Below are positions 19,741 to 30,899 of a DNA stretch of 64,000 nt, in pieces. Each line of letters begins with the position of its first letter. The first letter of the stretch is position 1. The translations under genes and the position numbers were made by a program. The stretch is from Zygaena filipendulae. Its lineage: Eukaryota; Arthropoda; Insecta; Lepidoptera; Zygaenidae. Below the pieces are notes generated by a model. That model ran no database searches and was not told the origin of the DNA. It worked only from the letters and a program-made list of their open reading frames with translations. The stretch is from NCBI GenBank assembly GCA_907165275.2, contig OU015653.1, positions 12,554,001-12,618,000 on the forward strand, written 5' to 3'.

Positions 19741-20199
19741 TTGCAAAATCATCAGAAAATAATCGAATATTATACTTATTTGAATAAAAATATATCACCT
19801 AATAAAGTGTGGCGATATCACGAGGCGAGCAACGTGGGTGGCAACGGGCAGATGTGGGCAGATGTGGGCAATGTGCAAATGGCACGCGTTAGTGCCCATC
19901 AGTGTGAAATCCTTTTATTTCGACGTCGCTATCGGCTATATGCTGTGCGACCGCGCGCTGCACTCTCGTACTGCAAAAACGATGCAGTGAACTGCATGCG
20001 CTCGGAATTTTCGGCTGCATTCTGCGGCGGTGTGTGGAACTCATTTAGCCCTGTGTCTCAATCATGCGGCTGTATTCAATTTTTTATGAACTCGGTCAGA
20101 GCGAATTGCGGTTGCGAAATTGAGCTTCGACTAAGACTGATATCTTTTCAATGTGAATATGGAATGGATGTTTCTGCAAAAACGTTTTATTTAATATAG
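19741..20199 (+). CDS. Unrecognised 152-codon open frame, doubtful
   Basis: The longest frame outside the retrotransposon and free of obvious transposon sequence. The conceptual protein is cysteine-rich toward its C-terminal half (CKNDAVNC, SQSCGC, NCGCEIEL), has no signal peptide that I can see and matches no family I recognise. It includes a GGCAGATGTGGGCAGATGTG local duplication. The frame stops where a Helitron-like element begins at about 20197. No splice context or codon pattern argues strongly for coding. It may be chance or a fragment of an exon. Confidence 0.15.
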   Translation: MQNHQKIIEYYTYLNKNISPNKVWRYHEASNVGGNGQMWADVGNVQMARVSAHQCEILLFRRRYRLYAVRPRAALSYCKNDAVNCMRSEFSAAFCGGVWNSFSPVSQSCGCIQFFMNSVRANCGCEIELRLRLISFQCEYGMDVSAKTFYLI

Positions 20200-20428
20200 C
20201 CGTTCCCCGCGGTTTCACCCGCGGTAACTTCTTTGATCCCGCAGGAATTCCGGGATAAAAAGTACCCCATGTCACTCGGGACTACCGTAGCTTGGTATAA
20301 ATGAATGAATTTTCAAAATCGGTTCAGTAGATCCAGATATTACCCCTACAATCTTACAAACTTACAAACCCACAAACTTACAATCCACAAACTCACAAAC
20401 TTTAGCTCTTTACAATATTAGTAAAGAT
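20197..20428 (-). mobile_element. Helitron-like element, GTCACTCGGGACTACCGTAG subfamily
   Basis: TAGCCGTTCCCCGCGGTTTCACCCGCGG, TAAAAAGTACCCCATGTCAC, TCGGTTCAGTAGATCCAGA, repeated CTTACAAAC/CTCACAAAC motifs and TACAATATTAGTAAAGAT at the 5' end. The first base of CTAG is changed. Confidence 0.75.
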
Positions 20429-21050
20429 AGCATAGATTTCAATATACAAAATTTATATTATAATTAATCACTGTATGAGTCTTTTGAATTAAAAAAAAGT
20501 TTTTTTAATCCCTTCTATATTGTAAGCAAAAGATATCGTGTTTGACTTTTGTATTAACTGTATAAGAATAATTATGTGATAATTACCACTGTTTCAAGAT
20601 GCTATCCGCATTTTAGGCTATAACGAAGACCCATACGTGGTTATACCCATATGTGGTTTCATATAATATTAAGGAACCTACATACGTTGAGATATTAAAC
20701 GATAAATTATTCTCGTGGGATAGGAAAAGTTGAATGTTCACTCGGCTTTATGAAGTATTAGCCTGTAACGTAAGTATATTGAGGCTTTTGATAATAATAT
20801 ATTACAATAAACCTTCCGTTGAAACGTATGAAAAAGGTAATTGTGTTTAACGTTTTAGATAAATGCCAGTACAGTACGATTTTGATTAGTATATTTAATT
20901 TATTTGTGTGATCAATCAGTTTAACTTTTAACGAGTTTATCGAAAGAAAACTTGTGAAGAAAGTTTGTCGCTAAATTGAAGACCTTGTAACTACGGATAG
21001 CTTTCGAGTAATGGTTACAAACAAATAAAAAATAATATGATTGTTGGTAC
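20429..21050. other. No recognisable feature
   Basis: AT-rich. No coding, repeat-end or RNA signal. Confidence 0.4.
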
Positions 21051-21538
21051 TTTTAGGTTCCGTACTCAAGGGTAAAACGGGACGGTAACTAGGAGTACCT
21101 ACTTCGCTGTCCGTCCGTCCGTCCGTGGGTCTGTACGTCTGTCACCAGGCTGTATCTCATGAACTGTGATAGTCAGACAGTTTAAATTTTCACAGATGAT
21201 GTATAATTTATCTGTTGCCTCTATAACACCAAATAGTAAAAAAAAAAAATTAAATTAAATATTTAAGGAGGCTCCCAAACAAACGTGATTTTTTTTGCTC
21301 GTTTTTGATCAATATTGATAACGGCAACAGGAGCCTAGACGGTTGAAATATTTACAGAATATTTATATATATACATAATTACATATATATATATTTACTT
21401 GAAAAATTAATAATTTAATTAAAGCAAAACAAATATTTAAGGGCTCCCATACGACAGATATGATTTTTTTCCGTTTTTGTAGATAATGGTAAGGAACCCT
21501 TTGTGCGCGAGCCCGACTCGCACTTGGTCGGTTTTTGA
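21051..21538 (+). repeat. Interspersed repeat (TTTTAGGTTCCGTACTC... CGACTCGCACTTGGTCGG)
   Basis: TTTTAGGTTCCGTACTCAAGGG, GTCCGTCCGTCCGTCCGTGG, CACCAGGCTGTATCTCATGA and, at the other end, GGAACCCTTTGTGCGCGAGC then CGACTCGCACTTGGTCGG. I recognise this as a common lepidopteran interspersed repeat without knowing its class. An AT-rich block (21350-21420) interrupts it. A fragment of the terminal motif occurs inverted at 23963. Confidence 0.6.
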
Positions 21539-21699
21539 GATAAGGCATAGAACTACGTTCAGTGCACGCAGATTCATACAATTTCAGGTGTGATGAAAAT
21601 AGTTTACTACGACTTCTATTACATGCTGCTTATACGCAAACTTCGATTGTTTAATGAGGTTTATTGGCTCAGCTTTGTATATACCTATATTTTTTTTTA

Positions 21700-21830
21700 T
21701 AATAAAAATCCACTTCACAACACACAGATCTACTTGATCCCACAATAAGCTTGTGTCGTGAAAACCGAGCAAACGTGGCATATCCAAATAATATTATAAT
21801 TGCATAATTATATATTATACTATAGATAGG
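21700..21830 (-). mobile_element. SINE 3' part (tRNA-SINE family)
   Basis: The minus strand reads GCCACGTTTGCTCGGTTTTC, ACGACACAAGCTTATTGTGG, GATCAAGTAGATCTGTGTG, then an AT-rich tail; it is preceded by TATAGTATAATATATAA. These match the body and tail of the copies at 54832 and 62607. The tRNA-like head is absent. Confidence 0.55.
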
Positions 21831-21860
21831 ACCTACCAAATAATATATTATATTTACTTA

Positions 21861-22067
21861 CTAGCTGGGCCCCGCGGTTTCACCCACGGTAATTTCGGAG
21901 TTCCCGCGGGAATTCCGGGATAAAAATGTCCTTCTCTGTATCCCTGACAACGTGCATGCCAAATTTCATCTAAATCCGTTCAGCCGTTTCTGCGTGATTG
22001 AGTAACAAACATCAAAACATCCAAATATCCAAACATCCACACTTTCACATTTATAATATTAGTAGGA
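21861..22067 (-). mobile_element. Full-length Helitron-like element
   Basis: CTAGCTGGGCCCCGCGGTTT to TTATAATATTAGTAGGA, 207 bp. It has the standard hairpin, GGAATTCCGGGATAAAAATG and an extended run of CATCCAAATATCCAAACATC. Confidence 0.8.
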
Positions 22068-22113
22068 TATCAATAAGAATGTTCACAATACTGAGTTTTT
22101 TTGTATATGGAAT

Positions 22114-22431
22114 AGGGGGCAAACGGGCAGGTAAGCGATTACCCGCCGCCCATGGACATCTGCAACACCAGAAGGCATGCAGGCACGTTGCCGCCTTGGA
22201 ATGGGGATGGAAACTGGCTTTCAAGTGAGACTGCCAGAACATACTTTTCTTTGCTTGGCGACAGATTTTCATCTGTGGCTAGCCAGCCGGGCACTAGACA
22301 GTGCTCTACCACCATGCCATTTCCTCAGAATGTTTTCTTTCACCAGCTCAAGTTAATTGTTAGGGTTTGAACGTACGCCTTGTAGCGGCGTTTGATCCGG
22401 ACGCATCAACCAATGAGCTATCATCACTTAT
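22114..22431 (+). repeat. Interspersed repeat (GGGGGCAAACGGGCAGG family)
   Basis: GGGGGCAAACGGGCAGGTAAG, CCGCCGCCCATGGACATCTG, CTGGCTTTCAAGTGAGACTG, GCTTGGCGACAGATTTTCAT and a CCAATGAGCTATCATCAC end. A second, inverted copy of the central part lies at 41513-41660. It looks like a common lepidopteran retroposon, but the class is uncertain. The three short frames here are shadows. Confidence 0.6.
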
Positions 22432-22680
22432 ATTTCTGATCTATTCAGTACGTAGTTACTTAATATTCTATTGGTTAAAAGTCATCAACATTAAAGCAGA
22501 GTAGACGACACTGTTCTATAATCTTGCATTAACCAATTTCAACAGGCCCCGAGATAATTAATTAATTAATTATCAATTCCGCCCCTAATCTGTGATCAAT
22601 CAATCGAAACTTTGGCTAATTGCCTCTTAATCTCCTGTTGATCGGCGATAATTTGTTAATATACTTATTTTATTTCATCA

Positions 22681-22967
22681 CTAGCTGTTCCCTGCTGTTT
22701 CACCCGCGGTAATTACGAAGATGTCGCAGGAATTCTGGGATAAAAGTACCTACCCTATGTCCTTTTGTGTAACGCTGACAATGTGTATGCAAAACTTTAT
22801 AAGATTTTATCCGCGTTAATTTCGGAGTTACCGCAGGAATTACGGGACGAAAATTACTCTATGTCCTTCTCTGTACTCTCTCTCTGAAAATGAGTGTCGA
22901 AAATTACATGAAAGCGTAACAAACAAACAAACGAACAAACAAACTCACTTTTACATTTATAATAGGT
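22681..22967 (-). mobile_element. Helitron-like element with two tandem 3' regions
   Basis: CTAGCTGTTCCCTGCTGTTTC begins the end. A second sub-terminal block (TTATCCGCGTTAATTTCGGA) begins near 22811. ACAAACAAACGAACAAACAAACTC and TTTACATTTATAAT lie at the 5' side. Confidence 0.65.
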
Positions 22968-22974
22968 AATAGCA

Positions 22975-23960
22975 GGTAATTATTTACCTTTATTTTAAAT
23001 AAATATGTACCTAAATAAATAAATAACCCACTGAGGAAATCCTCAAATAGCTTGGTTCCATTATATCAAAAACTTTACATGTACAAGTAGTATCTACGAT
23101 AGAACTTTTAATTTAACTTATAAAGTTGATACGCTGGCAACATTAGTCGAATGAGGAGATGTTATCAAAGAGCTTTTGGTATGAGAAGTAAGATTTCCAA
23201 TGGAGTTCTACGTAGTCGCACATCCAACTGTGTAGAAAAGGAAACACAAAGTTATTTCCAACTAGCTATTGCCGGCGGCTCTGTTCGAGAGCTGGAAGAA
23301 CGCGTGCAACACTATCGCAACCATAGTACTTTATGTTATAAGATTCTAACTATCATCTGTTTTAAGTCATACTACGTTGTTTTTAGTAGGTATATGTTAT
23401 CTATACAACAAATCCGGAATTTTTTTTTCTTCTAAACCAGCCTTAGAATAATTGAATGCAATGCTTTTTAAACAATGTCACATTTTGACCCAAAAATAGG
23501 CAACTACCGGTTTAATGGGTTTAACTCTTAAATGGGGTGAGAAAAGCGGCACACTGGTGATATCGTGTGAACAATCATAACATATATCTAGTATTAATAA
23601 TAATATGTTCTGGATTAAAACATGAGTCATGACACTTTATCGCAGTATAAGAGTTCCAAAGCTCACACCGTTGAATCCACGAGGTACAGCTAGTTTTACG
23701 AGTAGCAAATGATTTCTCACCAATGGAAGTTCTGGTTAATTGCAGTAGAAGATAGTATCGGGGGTCAAATTAACTGAGGTTCTTTTAATAGTACTAGATT
23801 ACACCAAAAAGTATCTTATCATTCTGTTTTATTTAACTTCTTTAAAGATTTTTCTTCGGAATTTTTTTAGAATAGTTTTTTCCTTCTATTATTATAGGTA
23901 TGTTTTTCTTTATGTAAAGCTTGTTATGATTATGATTTCTAGGTAAATTTCAGATTTGAG
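22975..23960. other. Largely unassigned; one Helitron 3' scrap
   Basis: A 94-codon frame at 23151-23435 has no recognisable motif. CCACGAGGTACAGCTAG (23672-23693) is a worn Helitron-like end. Confidence 0.4.
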
Positions 23961-23962
23961 AT

Positions 23963-24010
23963 GAAATACCGGTCAAGTGCGACTCGGACTTGTGCACCGA
24001 GGGTTCCTTA
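23963..24010 (-). repeat. Terminal fragment of the 21051-type repeat
   Basis: CCGGTCAAGTGCGACTCGGA and CACCGAGGGTTCCTTACAC are the complement of the right end of the repeat at 21051-21538. Confidence 0.55.
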
Positions 24011-24049
24011 CACACTTGTAAAAGTGAGAAGAAGAAATAGCAGTAAACT

Positions 24050-24530
24050 GCATTGTGGGAAAACCTTAACTTTGCCGTCGAAATATTGTTGGCTCCATAC
24101 ATTTTTTTTTCCACGAGGAGGGGAAAATCCCTAACGGACCCCTGCCAGTACGGGCTGGTAGGGAGTGTCCGATTTGCACGGACTAAAAACCCCTCCTCCA
24201 AGCCACTCATTTTTGTGGTTGCCCGGAACTATATTTGTACTTCATCGGGCAACCCCTGAGTGCTTTTATTGTTCTCTCGCACGCTTCTCCTCCTCGCGCT
24301 CAAAAGCCTCCTTTTCCTTCATGATCGAGGTGATGTAGGCACTAACACGTAGTTCCAGTTTTGTTTGCTGCTGAGCATAACCTCGATCATTTTCTGCCTG
24401 GATAGAGCGATCCCGAGCCTGATCCCTACCTCTGCGCGCTTCTGTGTGAACCGGGGGCAGACAAATATGGTATGTTCCGCCGTATCATCCTTGAGGAGGA
24501 GGAGCGGTTAGGAACCTGTGCTATATGACA
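24050..24530 (-). pseudogene. LINE ORF2 C-terminal remnant, R1-like
   Basis: Read on the minus strand from about 24515, the translation gives DDTAEHTIFVCPRFTQKRAE, then MIEVMLSS...WNYV and, after a +1 shift, AYITSIMKEKEAFEREEEKR with a stop at 24266-24268. The H-x-x-F-x-C-P motif, an ML..K..W segment and a charged tail are typical of the C-termini of R1/LOA-type LINE proteins. A 3' UTR-like GC-rich stretch follows (GGAGGAGGGGTTTTTAG, CCAGCCCGTACTGGCAGGGG). The frameshift and 5' truncation make it a dead copy. Confidence 0.65.
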
Positions 24531-24539
24531 GTGTTTCTT

Positions 24540-25299
24540 GCCAAATTTCAACCAGAGTCTAGCTAGAGTCTAGATCAACAGGAAGTACCTTGTAGGTTTT
24601 GACCCCATTAAGCGTGTCAAAATATGCTCTGAATACAGTAAAGAGTAAGTAAAAATAGCTCCATTCATCGTGTCGTATTATATTATGTTGGTTGGGTGAC
24701 AGTATTATATTATGAAGTATAACGTAAATAAAATTGTATTCGAGATAAAACTCAATTACGTAAATTGGACTATTTAGGAAGGCGTTGAACATAGCTTCGT
24801 GTTTGTTAGCAAACATCTTTTAGAAGCAGGAAATAGAAGTACTCTTCAAGGGTCAAGGACCTTGTCAGGTACCGTGGAGGATCGTATCGGAGCCTTGGAT
24901 ATATTTTTTGTAGGTACTAATTGTAACTAAATACATAAATAATATAGCTTTCAAATATGTTACGATTTTATTTTCGAAGTGTCTAGTCGTCCACTAAGCG
25001 ACATTTTACAAAAGAGGTTGTCAATATTTATTTATTTATTTATTGGGCTCACAAAACAGGTAACAATCGGAATATTGAATAAAATAATAATACAAAATGT
25101 AGAGCTAGACTGTTACCACAGACATGTGGGCACAGCATAGTAAACCGTAAAATTGTAAATAGGTACCGTTAGATTATATCTCGCGAGATTGTAAACTCTC
25201 AAAAGATTGTAAACCGTGACATACTGCTTAAAATTTTATGCATTTAACGAATTATTTTTGGGTAGATTATAATTATGGTTATAGGTTAGGTTAGGCTTG
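24540..25299. other. Mostly unassigned
   Basis: Includes a TTTATTTATTTATTTATTGGGC tail-like segment (25027-25052), which may be a minus-strand retroposon end, and TCGCGAGATTGTAAACTCTC with a TTGTAAACCGT repetition (25150-25225). Confidence 0.4.
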
Positions 25300-25455
25300 T
25301 ACTGTTGGGCAGCTTCTTCTCAACAGCCATAGCAATAGGAAGCTGTAAAGGGTGAATATTTTAGAGGTGCTGTCATAATAAATGTAACTTTATTGACGTC
25401 AAAAAGAGCCACATTATGGGCCAAATTTTAATAAATGATTTGACTTTGACTTTGT
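25300..25455 (+). mobile_element. Retroposon 3' end with TTTGAC tail
   Basis: GGGCAGCTTCTTCTCAACAG, GGAAGCTGTAAAGGG, then AATAAATGTAACTTTATTGA and TTTGACTTTGACTTTG at the end. The short tandem tail suggests a non-LTR retroposon. The clade is unknown and there are no coding remains. Confidence 0.45.
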
Positions 25456-25805
25456 CGCATGTTCCGATGCATTGTCATCGCCGAGGGGCACGAGTGGGCC
25501 CCTCGGGTGAAACCTCATGGGAAACCTGTTTTATGTATAGTAGTTTTATGTAGGTATACAGGGAACTTTCATCTCACTTTTTTTTCACTCCGAACTCTAG
25601 TTACTGAGAAATACGCGAAAATGTACCTACAAAACCATATGAAATTCGGCACACTAGCAGCCACATATTACGTAGATTACCATACACGAATACTGTGTCA
25701 TTCGAGTTGAATTGAAAACCTCCTTTTTTAAATCGTTTATAAATAGACTTAAAAATTGAATATACTTTGGGGCAGGCAACCCAGTCTTGATTATATTATG
25801 TTGCA

Positions 25806-26009
25806 CTAGTTGTGCCCCGCGGTTTCACCCGCGTTAATTTCAGAGTTCCCGCGGGAATTCCGGGATAAAAAGTACCCTATGTGTTAATCTGATGTATAAG
25901 CTATATTATTGTAAAGTTTCATTTAAATCCATCCAGTAGTTTTTGCGTGAAAGAGTAACAAACATCCATCCATACATACAAACTTTCGCATTTATAATAT
26001 TGGTAAGGA
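25806..26009 (-). mobile_element. Full-length Helitron-like element
   Basis: CTAGTTGTGCCCCGCGGTTTC to TTTATAATATTGGTAAGGA, 204 bp. It belongs to the same subfamily as 9891-10115 (GATGTATAAGCTATATTATTG, AAATCCATCCAGTAGTTTTT). Confidence 0.8.
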
Positions 26010-26177
26010 TTATACAGCGCACGATAGGTATATGTATAAAAATGAAGATATCTTTGTTTCCATTGAGCGTGTTCGTCAATAATTCAGGGGAGAGGCGATC
26101 GCGCCCCCAATCCGTGTCTCGCCCCGTGCGTTCCTAACGAGCTTTCACACGGATAATATTTCCGCTATATTATTCCA

Positions 26178-26487
26178 CTAGTTTGTGCCCTGCGGTTTCA
26201 CCCGCGTGAAACGTTTTTATATAACAACTTTTTTCCCGTCATCCGATTTAAATGAAACAAAGCCTACTTATATGTAGCTCCAGGCTAAGCTTAATCTACT
26301 TGTGAAAACCGCATGACAATCCGTTCAGTAGATGCGGAGATTATCGTGAACAGACAGACAGACAGAAAAGAATTTTAAAAACTTTTTTTCTGCTTGGTTA
26401 CTATTCTTTTATCACCCCTCTCAATTTTAGGTAAAAATATTAGATGTACAGAATCGGGGATTCTACTCTGTTATTATAGCATAGATT
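26178..26487 (-). mobile_element. Helitron-like element, GACAGACAGA variant
   Basis: CTAGTTTGTGCCCTGCGGTT, CGTCATCCGATTTAAATGAAA, TCCGTTCAGTAGATGCGGAG, AACAGACAGACAGACAG and a distal TATTATAGCATAGATT. Confidence 0.55.
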
Positions 26488-26687
26488 ATTCCATAGCATA
26501 GCTGTTTCACTAAGTAAAATCAGTCATAAAATAGGTTAACAAATTTTTGAGTTTATTCCTTACAAACAAACAAAAAAATCTATTATATGTTCTTGTAGCT
26601 GTTGTTGTCCTGAATAAACGAAAATAAAATAAAATAAAATAAAATAAAACAGAAATCCAAACAAAATAATCTTTTTTTTTGTATAGA

Positions 26688-27005
26688 TGCTTCTTGGTTT
26701 CACGCGCATGTATTTTGGTATTTCTGCGGCAATCCCGAGATGAAAAGTATCCTGTGTTACTCAAGAATACTGTATTTATCTATTAGTCAAATAATATCGG
26801 ATTTTATCTTCTTTATAATATTCATATAGATGTGTGGATATTTGATATTAGCTGTTACTTGCGGATTCAACCGCGTGTTTTTCGGGATTCTTAGAGGGAA
26901 TCTGGCATAAAAAGTCTCATTAATTTAGGGTAAATATAAGCTATCTTCATTCCGAATGTTATCCAAATTAGTTTTAACGTGAAGGAGTAACATATATAGA
27001 TACCT
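26688..27005 (-). mobile_element. Two worn Helitron-like fragments
   Basis: TTGGTTTCACGCGCATG, GGCAATCCCGAGATGAAAAG and TGTGTTACTCAAGAATACTG (26690-26772), then TTAGCTGTTACTTGCGGATT, CGTGTTTTTCGGGATTC and GGCATAAAAAGTCTC (26853-26910) are weak matches to the family. Confidence 0.4.
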
Positions 27006-27019
27006 ACTTATATTAATCA

Positions 27020-27377
27020 CTAGCTGGCCCCCGCGGTTTCACCCGCGGTAATTTCGGAGTACTCGCGGGGATTCCGCGATAAAAAGCACCCTATGTCACT
27101 TAGGATCACTTTAGCTTCCTATAAGTGAAATAATTTTCAAAAGCGGTTCAGTAGATCTAGAGATAGTTGTTCCTCCGTGGTTTCACCCGCGGGAAATTCG
27201 GAGTTCCCGCGGGAATTCCGGAATAAAAAGTACCCTATGACACTCAGGGTCACTGCAGCTTCCTATAAGTGAAAGAATTTTCAAAATCGGTTCAGTAGAT
27301 CCAGAGATTACCCCCTACAACGTCACAAACTCACAAACTCACAAACTTTTGCTCTTTATACTAAATATTAGTATAGA
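27020..27377 (-). mobile_element. Helitron-like element with tandemly repeated 3' half
   Basis: CTAGCTGGCCCCCGCGGTTTC...CAGTAGATCTAGAGATA (27020-27169) is followed directly by a second GTTGTTCCTCCGTGGTTTCACCCGCGGG...CAGTAGATCCAGAGATTACC block, then CACAAACTCACAAACTCACA and TATTAGTATAGA. The terminal module is present twice and the 5' end once. Confidence 0.75.
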
Positions 27378-28784
27378 TTAGTATAGATAAACTTTCGCAC
27401 TGATAACCTCCCCTTGAGTATCGAAGAAAAAGGATCACATAAAATCGATCGTGGTTTTTAAAAAAAGGACCTACATATACCAGGAAAGCAAAGAACCATC
27501 CCTAGTTTTAAAATTCGGCTAAAACTTATTCACTCGACCTCGTCCGAACTACTTTAGTAAAATAGCATATTAAAGCTATTCTTTAGTGAAACAGCCAGTG
27601 AAGTGAGAGACAGAAGGTTTACGGGCCATTTTAATTACCTGCATTAATTTGCTTTTGAGATTAAGTTTCGTCGTCATAATGTAGATACTCCATAGTCCAT
27701 CTAGTGTTTCTTACATATTATAGTCGAAGTGAACAAGAGAACTTTTTATATAATCGGTCAGATAATTTTGTGTAGATAAAATCACATCAATGATTTTGTT
27801 TTTCTCGAATTCGAAGCAAAATCAACATGGCAAAATAAAATAAGTAGGTACCTACCTTTTTACTTTAACTTAACTTGCAATGTTCGTGTACCTAAGATGT
27901 CCGCATTTTTCATCAATTCTTGGGAAAAAAAAAATTCAACCATTTATTGAGATTGGAGACACAGTCCGATTGAAATAATATTTGGCATGGCATGCATGTT
28001 CGGTGACAATGCAAATTTATGTTACCATCGAGCTGCTCTGATGATGGAACCAGGGTCTTGTGACTAACTTCCCGATGACGAAAGTCGAATTTTGAGATAT
28101 TTTTCCCACGGGTACTTTCTTTTACGAGGGCCTGGAGATTGATTTGGAAGATTGCCATTGGATATATGGAAATTATAAAAAAAACTCGTGTTTGAGTACG
28201 TTTTTAACCGGCCGTCTTTTTGTATGATGCCGAGGACAGTAAATGCGTTGTGTTGAATGTTCACAGATACACATTTTCGATAGGAAATCAGTGCTATTTG
28301 ACTCTGTTGTGGTCACAATTCAAACCTAGCGTGTCGGCGTGCTCGCAAACACGAACAGCGCCATTTTGTGTCCACAACATTGATAAAATAACCATGGACA
28401 GATACAATAATGTTTGTCAAAACAAAAATATACGGTACATCGGTCGATTCACATGCGCTCATGCGCGATATTTGGTCGAGCGAAATCTCAAATGAAACTG
28501 TATACCAATTTAACGCATGCCCACTTTCATAATATTCTTCATGCATGGTTATTTATAATTGTGTGACACTTAATTGTTATTCTAAATGAATTATTAGGTA
28601 CGTATTATTACAGTTTTATTGGAGAATTTGCTCAAAAATGCTTTATGTTTTAGTAAGAATTAATAATTACATAGGACGTAGGTATATCTACAGACAATAA
28701 AAAAAAAATCGGTTTTAGTTTACTTACCTGTTCATGAAACTGCTCATGAATACTTAAATGGAAGTTCAAAATCTTACCGTTTAC
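27378..28784. other. Unassigned; overlapping short frames only
   Basis: Several 66-91-codon frames overlap on both strands at 27913-28546. None has a recognisable domain. The sequence looks less repetitive than its surroundings and may be unique DNA. Confidence 0.4.
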
Positions 28785-28964
28785 TTATAAAGTGAGTTTG
28801 TTTGTTTGTTTGTTATGCGTTACACCTGAAAGGCTCAACCGATCATCATGAAATTTTGTATACACGTTGTCAGGGGTACAGAGAAAGACATAAGGTACTT
28901 TTAATCTTGGAATTCCCCTGGGATCTCCGAAATTACCGCGGGTAAAACCGCGAGGAACAGCTAG
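28785..28964 (+). mobile_element. Helitron-like element, (TTTG)n 5' subfamily
   Basis: GTGAGTTTGTTTGTTTGTTTG, GGCTCAACCGATCATCATGA, CACGTTGTCAGGGGTACAGA, CCGCGGGTAAAACCGCGAGG and a CAGCTAG end. Confidence 0.75.
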
Positions 28965-29131
28965 TACGGAATAAAACATACTGCAGTTAGTGTTATAGTT
29001 AGTCCGTTGTAACTTCACATGCTTGCTTAAAATTTCAACCTAAATGGTTCCTGAAACCTTTTATGGTTTCAGATATTCTCATAACCATGTCTATGAAAAA
29101 TTAAGAACCTAAGCATTTATAATAATAATAA

Positions 29132-29330
29132 TCCTACTAATTATATAAATGTGAAAGTGTGGATGTTTGGATGTTTGTTTCTCAATCACGCAAAAACGGC
29201 TGAACCGATTTGGATGAAATTTGGCATGCACGTTATCAGGGGTACAGAGAAGGACACAAGGTATTTTTTATCCCTGGATTCCCGCGGGAACTTCAAAATT
29301 ACCGCGTGTGAAACTGCGGGGCGCATCTAG
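29132..29330 (+). mobile_element. Full-length Helitron-like element
   Basis: TCCTACTAATTATATAAATG to GCGCATCTAG, 199 bp, flanked by A and T. The hairpin region is CGCGTGTGAAACTGCGGGG, slightly eroded. Confidence 0.8.
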
Positions 29331-29392
29331 TATAATAATAAAGCCTAAATTTAAGATGTATGTAAATAAATGAATGATAATAACATATATAT

Positions 29393-29475
29393 AGTGGAAC
29401 CCTGTGTTCATTACACAAAGTGTACCCCACCGGGAATCGAACCCGGAACCTATTGATTGTCGTCAGGGTTGTCAA
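29393..29475 (-). mobile_element. SINE head fragment with tRNA-like B box
   Basis: GTGGAACCCTGTGTTCATTA, CACAAAGTGTACCCCACCGG and GAATCGAACCCGGAACCT are the complement of the head of the SINE at 62607. The B box reads GGTTCGATTCC on the minus strand. The A-box end is lost. This is not a tRNA gene: there is no acceptor stem. Confidence 0.6.
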
Positions 29476-29755
29476 TTAAGTAAATTAAGTACCCACATAA
29501 TACTTTATGTCCAACGCAGACAAAATAATTTCTATATCTAAAATCCATAACTTTATCCTGATAATGAAATGCCAAAAGAAATCTGCAGTCAAGAAACGCC
29601 GACAAACTAAACTTTTGTTACATCATTGTTTTTTATTTGCTACTTTGACCCTAATAGCGGAATTGCGTGTCAAGTCAACCCGCTACCTATCATTTCGATT
29701 AGTATTTTTCTAATTCTTTTAATAACAACGTTTCGCTACGCAATATATAATTATA

Positions 29756-29964
29756 CTAGCTGCTGCCCCGCGGTTCCACCCGCGGTAATTTCGGAGTTCC
29801 CGCGGGAAATCTAGGCCTATATAGCCTATAACATTCACAAATAATGTGGCTTTCTATTGGTAAAAGAATTTTCGAAATCGGTTCAGTAGATCCCCCCCTT
29901 CAGAGATTATCCCTTACAACCTAACAAACTCACAAACTTTAGCTCTTTATAATATTAGTATAGA
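29756..29964 (-). mobile_element. Helitron-like element, TCACAAACTTTAGCTC subfamily
   Basis: CTAGCTGCTGCCCCGCGGTTCC to TTTATAATATTAGTATAGA, about 209 bp, with CGGTTCAGTAGATCCCCCC and AACTCACAAACTTTAGCTC. Confidence 0.75.
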
Positions 29965-29971
29965 TAAAAGG

Positions 29972-30158
29972 CTAGCTGTTCCACACGGTTTCACCCGCGT
30001 TAATTTTGAAGTTCCCGTGGCTTCCTACAAGTGAAAGATTTTTTTAATTTCGACCAGTAGTTTTTCCCTGACAACGTTCATGACCACCGGTTGAGCCGTT
30101 AAGGCGAGAAAACGTAACAAACAAATAAACTCAGTTTCGCATTTATATTTGTAAGGAT
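29972..30158 (-). mobile_element. Helitron-like element, (CAAA)n subfamily
   Basis: CTAGCTGTTCCACACGGTTTC, CACCGGTTGAGCCGTTAAGG, AACGTAACAAACAAATAAAC and TATTTGTAAGGA. It lies within 10 bp of the preceding copy, in the same orientation. Confidence 0.7.
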
Positions 30159-30599
30159 AGGTAGGTAGATAGGTAGGTACCTACATACTATTTGAAACAT
30201 TGAAAGTTCGACATTAAAGCTCTTCGATGTATGCCATATTTACATTAAATTTTGTACCAACACAAATAGAAAATATTTTTCGGATTAACACTTATGAAAC
30301 AATGTGTTTCCGAGGGAATATGGAAACTCACGCTGGTGAACTGAAGGAAAAAGCAAATTTATGCTTATGTTCTATTATACCCAACTTTGTTCCGTAGGTA
30401 ATAAATAGTGCCCTTTTGTCAATGATGCAAAATATTGTAACAAATAAGTCAATAGTCGTTATAATCTTTCTCCATATCAATGGAGTCGAATCGGAACCCA
30501 TGAAATACGTATAATTGAGTAGTCCCAATGACCATGTGGTCTTTATTATCAGTTCAAATTTTGGCTTTCCCAAAGCAAATGAACAACTTACTATAAAGA
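30159..30599. other. No recognisable feature
   Basis: An 81-codon minus-strand frame has no family signature; probably chance. Confidence 0.4.
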
Positions 30600-30840
30600 A
30601 ATACCCAAGTTGCTATAGGGGTGCCTGTAACATTTGAAGATTTACCACGATTTCTCCAAGATCACATTATCATATTTCGACTTGATGACAATAGGACCTA
30701 AGTGGAAGTATACCGTTTCAAATAAAAAAAAAACATTTTTTTTCAAATCGGTAATCGGTGAACATAATTATACATATAAAAAACACAGGTACATACAGCC
30801 GAATAGGGAATTTCCTTTTTGGAAGTCTGTTAAAAAACAC
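30600..30840 (+). repeat. Interspersed repeat (TTTTTGGAAGTCGGTTA family)
   Basis: AACATTTGAAGATTTACCACG, ATTTCTCCAAGATCACAT, a (A)10 tract, AAATCGGTAATCGG and TTTTTGGAAGTCTGTTA at the right end. Near-identical order at 57290-57515 (+). Terminal parts also occur at 53575 and 58915 (-). The class is unknown. Confidence 0.55.
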
Positions 30841-30899
30841 AAACAGTCCGTTTATAAAAGAGAAAATAATAACCACTCAAAGTAAAATAATGCGCGCTT

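Noticed and set aside
24053..24259. 68-codon plus-strand frame over the LINE remnant
   Set aside because: Opposite strand to the recognisable R1-like C-terminal sequence.
25270..25300. Telomere-like (TTAGG)n in GGTTAGGTTAGGC
   Set aside because: Only about two units; not a telomeric or interstitial telomere array.
27913..28546. Cluster of 66-91-codon frames as a small gene
   Set aside because: Frames overlap on opposite strands, with no domain, start context or splice pattern to prefer any.
29420..29460. tRNA-like sequence with GGTTCGATTCC
   Set aside because: No acceptor stem or complete cloverleaf; it is the head of a SINE shared with 55320 and 62607.
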